From positions 1-13,719 of the forward strand of contig CAJVPJ010000984.1 of NCBI GenBank assembly GCA_910592205.1: a DNA stretch of 13,719 bases, in the 5' to 3' direction. Below the pieces are notes generated by a model. It worked only from the letters and a program-made list of their open reading frames with translations, had not been told where the DNA came from and made no database searches. Shown in pieces: positions 7,870-13,719 of this stretch; within the stretch, counting starts at the first letter, position 1; the number at the start of each line of letters is the position of its first letter. Origin of the DNA: Paraglomus occultum. Lineage: Eukaryota; Glomeromycota; Glomeromycetes; Paraglomerales; Paraglomeraceae. A program made the position numbers and the translations under genes.

Positions 7870-9427
7870 TCACAAGGTTATTCTACCGCCTGTCCTCATC
7901 TCGCTCGGTATCGATATCATTTCTTGTCGTGTCAGGTAGTAACTTGCCCGCCTATCGAATTCTGCTTCATCTTCTCTCACGTAATCGTACGAAAAGTCGT
8001 ATGAATATTCGTATAAAGTATCATCGTTCGCCGTTATATGGTGAATATATGCGAGTGTTATGACCCCGATAAGCTGTTGACAGTAAGACGCTGGGTTAGA
8101 TGATTGGATGTTGTATGTAATAATAGATTAACCCTGACAACTGCCGGATTTTTTATATACAAACTCCTTTTACTTGCCTGGACCAGCCGCGCTAACAACA
8201 TAAACAAGGCCACATGATAAAGCTGAGGTCCAAAGCGTTGTATCAGCATTGAATCACACGGCATCTGGAAGGTCTCGGCAATATTAGCCGCTCTATCCGT
8301 TGTGCTATAATATCCTTTGCAAGAGAACTAAGACAAGTATTCCGTCAGCCCCCAACCTTTTCTCGTACATAAAATCATTCAGAATAGAAAAGAAAAGAAA
8401 GCTAACCTCGTATTGAATTTCCTCTATCAAATCCGCACTCCTTTCATAAGCCCTCTGCCACGATAAGCTCAAACTCTTAGAAATCCAATGACGGTTATTG
8501 AGGACTGTAACGCAAGCTCCTACAGTTTGCAAGAAGCTGAACACCATGAGGAATATCGACATCTGTTTAGAAATGATACCTTTTGAGTTAAGGATTGGGA
8601 AAAAAATATCTGGATGACAGGATGAGAAAGGGGAAAGATTAACAGCCGTTGATGATGAACGATCCACCGTCACACACTCGGCTATGATTATCCCTCCCCT
8701 CTCTACTCCCCCCCTCTACTCCCCCTCTACTCCCCCTCTACTACCCCTCTACTCCCCCCAACATCAACACTCTTCTTAACTCTATTTTGATCTCTACTAT
8801 CTTCCATGATTCTTTTGCATCATACGAGAAAGAGAAAAAGGATACAAATTGTCCGATCGTTCTCCCTTTCCCAATCAGTCCGGAAAATGCAATTATCCAT
8901 ATGCATACAGTAATCACAAGTTCACCGGATAGTCCTAATGTTGGGGTAAGTACAACGCCAGGAGAAACTTTGTTTTGATCGATTTGCATGAAAGTAGTTG
9001 TTGTTGCGACTTTTGCGTTCGATTTGGAAAGCGATAGCAAACATGTTGGAATCTACATCAGGGGGGGAAAGGGGAGGGAGGAGGGGATGGGTGAAGTGAA
9101 AAAATTTTCGAGTCACCGTTGGGAAAACGAAAAGAAAAAGAAGCGATTTAGTTTCGGGTGAGTGAGGATTTGATTATTTTCGAGAATGTTGGTTATATAA
9201 ATCAAGATTTTCATACATATCGAATAAAATACGTCCGTCCCCTTTTCCTCTTGATGCATTTTTCAACTTACCACAGTCAATGCGATAGCAACAATAGTTA
9301 GCCAGAGTTTATGAAGACTTCGGAATGCCTGAGCGTCCCACATTATTAAATTATTGATTCCACTATCCAATGGTCTGTTTGATGTTGAAGAGTTGATTGA
9401 ATTGTTTATTGTATAATACCTATCCAT
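7870..9427 (-). CDS. Tetraspanin with CKG in place of the CCG motif, 5 exons
   Basis: Minus-strand exons: 9427-9272, 9052-8846, 8562-8407, 8327-8178 and 8073-7870. They encode 52+69+52+50+67 = 290 residues, and every intron (219, 283, 79 and 104 bases) falls between codons. An in-frame TAG sits two codons before the ATG. Membrane segments are at about 41-60, 91-112, 122-142 and 212-232; a large extracellular loop lies between TM3 and TM4. The loop start SWQRAYERSADLIEEIQYE, followed by FSCKGYYSTTDRA and later QMPCDS, matches fungal tetraspanins, where CCG is expected. Only Cys176 and Cys197 remain, so one of the two usual loop disulfides is missing. The N terminus is long (40 residues). The cytosolic tail (about 58 residues) is rich in Tyr and acid, as in YEYSYDFSYDYV. 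Tetraspanins organise membrane microdomains; fungal ones act in appressorium or hyphal functions. Arg220 inside TM4 is unusual. Confidence 0.8.
8074..8177 (-). other. GC-AG intron of the tetraspanin gene
   Basis: The donor reads CAG|GCAAGT, the consensus for GC-AG introns. A CTAAC branch point at about 8094-8098 precedes the AACAG acceptor by about 20 bases. Splicing here joins LLARLVQ to LIGVITLAY and completes TM4 in frame. Using the nearby GTAAAA donor with the same acceptor would end the protein after a few residues. Confidence 0.6.
8692..8760 (-). repeat. Minisatellite inside tetraspanin intron 2, G-rich on the transcript
   Basis: About five copies of a CTCTACTCCCC(C) unit of 11-13 bases lie on the plus strand, inside intron 2 (8845-8563). 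In the transcript the unit is GGGGAGTAGAG, giving many G runs able to form RNA or DNA quadruplexes. The array also makes this the longest intron of the gene. Confidence 0.8.
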
Positions 9428-10481
9428 TCTCTAATAAGATTTATGATTTCTAGTATCAGGTACGTATTTTTTTGGTGAAAGCTCAAGTTGAAAGTGTAGG
9501 GTATTTAAAAGTATGAGATTTATACTCGTGTTAAACATATTTGATGAGATGACGGATGAATCGATTATGGATACGTAATTTGAAATGAATTATATAAATA
9601 ATGTAAATAATGTAAATAATACAAATGATTTATTTATGTATAAATAAATATACAAGCAATAAAATCGTGTGATAAATCAACAATATATTAAATGTGACCA
9701 TAATAATACTCTAATACTAATATATACATGTCTAACACACTAACTGTTCTTGTACTCTTATCTCTAACACATTATTACAAAGAAAAAAAAAGAAAAGAAA
9801 TTTTTCTGCGGTTCCCCAGTTTGTGCAACTTGCCACAGAGATCAAAAGACCTCAGCATCAGGTCTACGCCGCTATAAATAGAGTAATATGACGAAAGTCT
9901 GTTACAAAAATATGACAATTAGAGGGTTGGTGAACATTGGAGAATCATATGTCAAATTATCCGAATATATATAGTATTTTATACAAATTACCATATACAT
10001 ATTATTGGGCATTGGGGATATGGCGAGCTTTTCATCTTTGATACTGTGACAATCCCTTCTCCTCTTTCACCCGACAACGTTGTACCAACCAACGTACACA
10101 TTTTTTTTTCATCAAACTTGTCGATGGAATAAGGTTTATTATTTTTTTTTTACTCAAGTCTTAAGAATCGATAGTGTCATGGTTTTTTTTACGCAATGCA
10201 CATTGTAGCCTTTTCTACCAATCACATTCTATTCACTGTGTCAGCTGCAACATCACATCGCCACTATAACTCTCTCAAAAGAGAAAGATACATCCGACAT
10301 GCATATAAAAAACCGGTATGACTGACTGCTGTATTATATTACACTCGATCAATTATTCCTCCCTTTCCACCTCCTCCCCATCCCCCATATTCTGACGATG
10401 ACGATCTTTGTTATGATTGCAAATCAATATTATTCTCCGTATGTGTTTACTTGAAAGCTTTCAGGGTTTGTACAATTAATT
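9428..10481. other. Upstream flank of the tetraspanin gene, no gene seen
   Basis: AT-rich sequence with simple tandem units (AATGTAAAT-like, 9598-9625), a perfect 9-base inverted repeat TTTATTTAT-GT-ATAAATAAA at about 9628-9649, and long T runs near 10100-10190. TATAAATA at about 9875 and TATAAAA at about 10303 look like TATA boxes on the plus strand, but no coding region follows them. The minus-strand promoter of the tetraspanin gene should lie at its left end. Confidence 0.45.
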
Positions 10482-10596
10482 ACCCATACAATACGATACC
10501 CATACCCATACCCATACACATCATAAATCATACCCATCCATACCCATACCCATACCCATATCATACTCATCACCCATACCATGCCCACTATACCCG
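10482..10596. repeat. (CCCATA)n hexanucleotide tract, interrupted
   Basis: CCCATA occurs about a dozen times, in runs of three or four broken by variant units such as CACATCATAAATCA and CCCATC. On the other strand it reads TATGGG, which is close to but not the same as a fungal telomere unit (TTAGGG). It appears to be an internal microsatellite rather than a chromosome end, because ordinary sequence continues on both sides. Confidence 0.85.
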
Positions 10597-11350
10597 TTGA
10601 CCGTGATGTCATAGCGACATATCAAGGTTTTCCTTGTTTATGCCTTCAATTTCATCATTACTAATTATAGTTTACTCTAAATATTGTGTTTACTCGTTCG
10701 AACATTAAATTTGAATTTGACAATTTTAGGGTTCGTTCGTCTTTAATTTGCCCAAGTTCCTGTTTTACCGTACTCAGCTGCAATGCAATTCACTCTGATG
10801 CATAGAATGGTGAAACTTTTTCTTTTTTTCAAATGTTATACGCCCCGCTATAGTGGCTCACAATGCTCGTCATGCAGGGCTGTGCGAATTTCTAGAGTAT
10901 TGTGCCAAGGTTCATGAATTACCCCTCGAATTACGCAATCGCTTATATTTTAACCAAGCGAAATCGTATTGTGACTAATAAACCCCCCCGCGTTCAAGTG
11001 ATTACCGTGTGATTTAGCATTTTGCAAATTATGACATCGATGAAAAACTAACGCTTAACTTTTAAACACAAGTATTTTTTGTCGGACCTGTAATGCTGGT
11101 TACACGGCAACATATGCATGCAATAACTACCTGTGCACCCAACTGCAGTATCTGCATTGACTGCTGATTCCCTCTGCAAAAGTTAAGTACTTGAGGTACA
11201 ATTTCACTGAATCAATGACTCTGCTAACCCTTTAATTAGATACCGTTCCTATGTTTCTGTTTCTTACAAACCAGAGAAAGCGACATCGTTAGTGTCTTAT
11301 CTGCCGGGGTCATAATCATTAACAACTAACCTATTTAAGCATGTAAATAG
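10597..11350. other. Intergenic stretch, no gene recognised
   Basis: Mixed AT-rich sequence without a convincing reading frame. CAGGGCTGTGCGAAT at about 10875-10889 resembles the start of some hAT transposon ends, but I find no matching inverted end in the window. Confidence 0.4.
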
Positions 11351-11637
11351 ATCGCCAAGCAACGCATTGATACTTGAAGGCGTTGAGTCAACTACCGCGA
11401 AAGAGCTGACTAGTAGAGATTTAGCCAAGGTCGACCTGAGCTGTGGTGTCTCTTAATTTAGATAATTTAACGACGGGCAGTCATTGTCTGTTTTAGTAAA
11501 CCTTAGAAGACGGCAACTTGATATTTCTCTTAAGTGAATTGGATCTTTATGTCTCTTACTTAGAATTGAATTGCGCCAATAATAGATTTGTTTCGCAGTC
11601 AAGTCTTTTACATAAAAGCTGGCGATTAAACGAGTAA
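11351..11637 (+). other. Two short coding-like frames, possible exons or relics
   Basis: The frame 11352-11456 encodes a peptide including NALILEGVESTTAKELTSRD and ends at TAA. It follows a CTAAC word and an AG that could act as branch point and acceptor. The frame 11500-11637 (45 codons to TAA) includes LEDGNLIFLLSELDLY. Neither has an ATG at its start, and I recognise no family. They could be exons of an undetected plus-strand gene, decayed coding sequence, or chance; only the amino-acid balance favours coding. Confidence 0.15.
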
Positions 11638-11741
11638 GAGATCCAGGTGATAATTATTTCACTGACAACTTTACTTGACACTCCAATGGATATATCTGAT
11701 ATGATGTGTGTTTCACATGTACGCCAACTTGTTCTATTGAT

Positions 11742-12002
11742 TCAAACGATAAGCTGCCCTTTGCATCCATACCGCTCAATTCGTATTTTCAAATTATCAA
11801 GGATATTTGATTGGCTACGGTCATAATAAGCAGGAGCAACATTCCTCGGGTCACGCGCAGAATTATTTGTCTCCCAATTGCTGAATACATTTCGGTCAAT
11901 AATTTTATTCTTATTATAATTTACGACGACGTAATATACACTTTCATTACATCTGTCACCGTCTGTAAATTCACGTTGAACTCTCTCAGCAATTTGAGAC
12001 AT
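11742..12002 (-). CDS. Hypothetical 86-residue protein
   Basis: ATG at 12002, TAA at 11744-11742. The frame stays open upstream to 12071 (109 codons in all) without another ATG, so it might instead be the last exon of a spliced gene entered at an AG near 12070. The product is hydrophilic with balanced acidic and basic residues (MSQIAERVQREFTDGDRC near the start, SNILDNLKIRIERYG near the end), no membrane segment and no motif I recognise. An open frame of this length is unlikely by chance in DNA this AT-rich, but the opposite strand is also open for 78 codons, so coding on this strand is not settled. Confidence 0.33.
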   Translation of the reverse strand: MSQIAERVQREFTDGDRCNESVYYVVVNYNKNKIIDRNVFSNWETNNSARDPRNVAPAYYDRSQSNILDNLKIRIERYGCKGQLIV

Positions 12003-12083
12003 GGACTTCTCATTGTCAAATATAATGTCAATCAAATTATTTCCTGACACTAATTCGCTAATACTAACTAGTTAAGCAGTTTA

Positions 12084-12322
12084 TCAATATGGACTTTTCC
12101 CTTTTTTAATGCTGTCTGTTTGGATAACAACATATTCGGACTGAATATTCTCTGATGAATCATCTTTCAGTTAATTAGAAATTTTTTATGTCTTTCATTC
12201 TTTCATCCAAGCACTGAATACACGTTTGGATAGGATTTTATCAAATTTTTAAAATCACTTTCTGGAAGAGTTTTCTTATTCAAATTATAATTAGTATAGC
12301 CTGGCACATTTGAATAAATTCA
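12084..12322 (-). pseudogene. Frameshifted coding-like fragments, family unknown
   Basis: Three short minus frames follow each other in changing phase: 12319-12203 (includes KKTLPESDFKNLIKSYPN), a piece at about 12211-12178 (LDERMKDIKNF) and 12170-12084 (includes SSENIQSEYVVIQTDSIKKG). Each has protein-like composition and ends at a stop. Their close succession on one strand suggests a decayed gene, perhaps from a mobile element, lying just upstream of the 86-residue frame. I recognise no family, and chance open frames cannot be excluded. Confidence 0.22.
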
Positions 12323-13311
12323 AATGATTGAAGTGGACTTTCAACTTATTTCTGTTCAAACAAGATGATGTTTAGAAACTTTTTAATTCATTAGCAAAGA
12401 AGGTAATTTCATTGCAAGAATAGAATTAGACTTTGATAATTACACATGCAAGTCAGTTTTGGCCTAACTCTTCTCAATACTGAAAATCTCTCTCTAAGTC
12501 AACTGATGTATGTGAAAATGCAACAAGTCAACCTTCTTTCATGCTGTATCTACTACACAAAATCTAAGTTCTGTCATCTTCATTTCCTCCTCAACATTCA
12601 CACTCTTTTTTCATGTGGTTGATTCACCTCCACTCTTCATGAGTGTCACTTTTTGCATGGAGTTTTCTGTAAAAAATGAGTAGGCAGTCAGGATTAAGAA
12701 ACATTTTATATTAGTCCTTCAACTTTCAGAGAGAATGGAAACACCATAGGAATTACTCATTGAAGGACTGTTAGTGCACTAATACTAAGTCTTGAAGGTG
12801 CTTAATACTGCCCTAGGAATTAGGATTTCTTCAACTGTGAGACATAAAACCATATCCTTTTGTTGTCAACAACATGAACAGGGTTGATGTTCACTAGGAA
12901 ATCTGATTTATAGCACACTTAGAATTACTCCCCAAAAGAGCATCCTTCATTTATTTAAACGTAGAATATTCTATAACCTGATAAAATGATTTTTGTCATA
13001 TTAATATGAACAAATAATTCAGCAAATAAACTGCATTATTTTTTCCAAATTCTGATGCACCAAACTGCATAATAATAATAAACACAATTTGTATAAACTG
13101 TCCATGATATATTGTAAATTTTTATTTGCAAATATTGACATGCAATTTGAAAATTAACCAGGAATGATATTGAAAGGTTCTATTTATTTTAACCTTTTTT
13201 TTTTTTATAAACTCTTTTTTGTTGACTTGGCTTTCTTCAGGTTTTCTCATTATCAGCAAAAAAAGAAATCAAAATAGATGATTGGGAAGATTAACTGCCA
13301 TAAACTCATTA
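12323..13311. other. AT-rich stretch with inverted repeats and weak minus-strand coding traces
   Basis: No intact gene. Inverted repeats cluster at 12711-12800. Minus frames at about 12928-12830 (NINPVHVVDNKRIWFYVS) and about 12660-12540 (VEEEMKMTELRFCVVDTA) have protein-like composition but are short and broken by stops. They may belong to the same decayed locus as the fragments at 12084-12322. A long A/T run lies at 13191-13208. Confidence 0.3.
12713..12782. repeat. Nested inverted repeats
   Basis: AGTCCTTCAA (12713-12722) pairs perfectly with TTGAAGGACT (12760-12769), leaving a 37-base loop. Immediately after it, TTAGTGCACTAA (12771-12782) is a perfect 12-base palindrome. Further CTTGAAGG and CTTCAA words follow at about 12791 and 12830. 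The stretch might be a small fold-back or the ends of a short transposon. Confidence 0.55.
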
Positions 13312-13661
13312 TTAATTATATAAGTCATCTTCTTCTGATTCAGAATTTGTACTGTTTATTATAATATTTAAATTATTTTTCACAATGACCTGTCCAAACA
13401 GTATGAATTATTAAAGAAAGATACACAAGATTATATAAATAATATTTTTACCTTGTGTTGACATATCTAATATTAATATTCATGGTTAGAAACCTGAGGA
13501 AATTTTTCACCTCTTCCACTGAACTTATCGCATAAATAATGCATGTTGGGGTCCTTATAGAAAACAGTAGTTAATCCACCAGCTACAGCATGCTTAATCT
13601 GAGATGTAAAATCCCAAATACTTGAAACTTTGTTCACCTTTTCTTCTTCATATTTACATTT
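13312..13661 (-). CDS. 3' end of an unidentified spliced gene (last two exons, partial)
   Basis: The proposed exons are 13661-13494 (56 codons) and 13389-13312 (25 codons plus TAA). They are joined across a 104-base intron with donor CAG|GTTTCT and acceptor TTGGACAG, keeping phase. The first includes EEEKVNKVSSIWDFTSQIKH and KDPNMHYLCDKFSGRGEKFP; the second ends in an acidic tail, SESEEDDLYN. Without splicing the frame stops at 13473. To the right (13719-13662) a protein-like piece with KPKTFHDMLAD lies in a different frame, so either an intron ends at the CAG at 13664-13662 or a single-base frameshift has broken the gene. I recognise no domain. A transposon-encoded protein is possible. Confidence 0.35.
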
Positions 13662-13719
13662 CTGATCATATCAGCTAGCATATCATGAAATGTCTTTGGC
13701 TTTGAAAAAACATTTTTAT

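Noticed and set aside
8787-8978. Plus-strand 63-codon frame opposite tetraspanin exon 2
   Set aside because: It is a shadow of the real exon on the other strand, which encodes TM2.
10430-10612. 60-codon minus frame rich in Trp/Val/Tyr/Gly pairs
   Set aside because: It is only a translation of the CCCATA simple repeat.
10875-10889. Possible hAT transposon end (CAGGGCTGTGCGAAT)
   Set aside because: No inverted partner or 8-base target duplication is visible in the window.

Overview
The window looks like AT-rich, gene-poor DNA from a filamentous or early-diverging fungus. Three genes can be rebuilt as split reading frames with short GT-AG introns, mostly 69-104 bases with two longer ones of 219 and 283. 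Some introns have GTATGT or GTAAGT donors and CTAAC-like branch points, and long transposon- and repeat-strewn spacers separate the genes. A Glomeromycotina or other Mucoromycota-type genome would fit. That placement is inferred from style and gene families; no marker gene proves it.

Layout. Bases 1-75 are the right end of what looks like a pogo/Tigger-type DNA transposon. Two diverged direct copies of an about 750-base non-coding repeat (about 78-880 and 5040-5790) bracket the first gene. That gene (2963-4628, plus strand, four exons, 472 residues) is a PHO84-like phosphate:H+ symporter of the major facilitator superfamily. It has a Ser/Ala/Thr tail encoded by a young tandem repeat, and some canonical acidic transport residues are replaced.

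Two minus-strand genes follow. One (6859-6104, five exons, 146 residues) is a stand-alone HIRAN domain, the module that in HLTF/Rad5 helicases grips 3' DNA ends; no helicase follows it. The other (9427-7870, five exons, 290 residues) is a tetraspanin whose CCG motif reads CKG. Its four introns all fall between codons, and one is a GC-AG intron.

From 9430 to the right end the sequence is mostly non-coding: a (CCCATA)n tract at about 10482-10596, a few short unexplained open frames, an 86-codon frame at 12002-11742, frameshifted coding-like fragments, and two probable last exons (13661-13312, minus) of a gene that enters from beyond the window. Nothing shows that the three recognised genes act in one pathway; they look like independent neighbours (nutrient uptake, DNA-end binding, membrane organisation).
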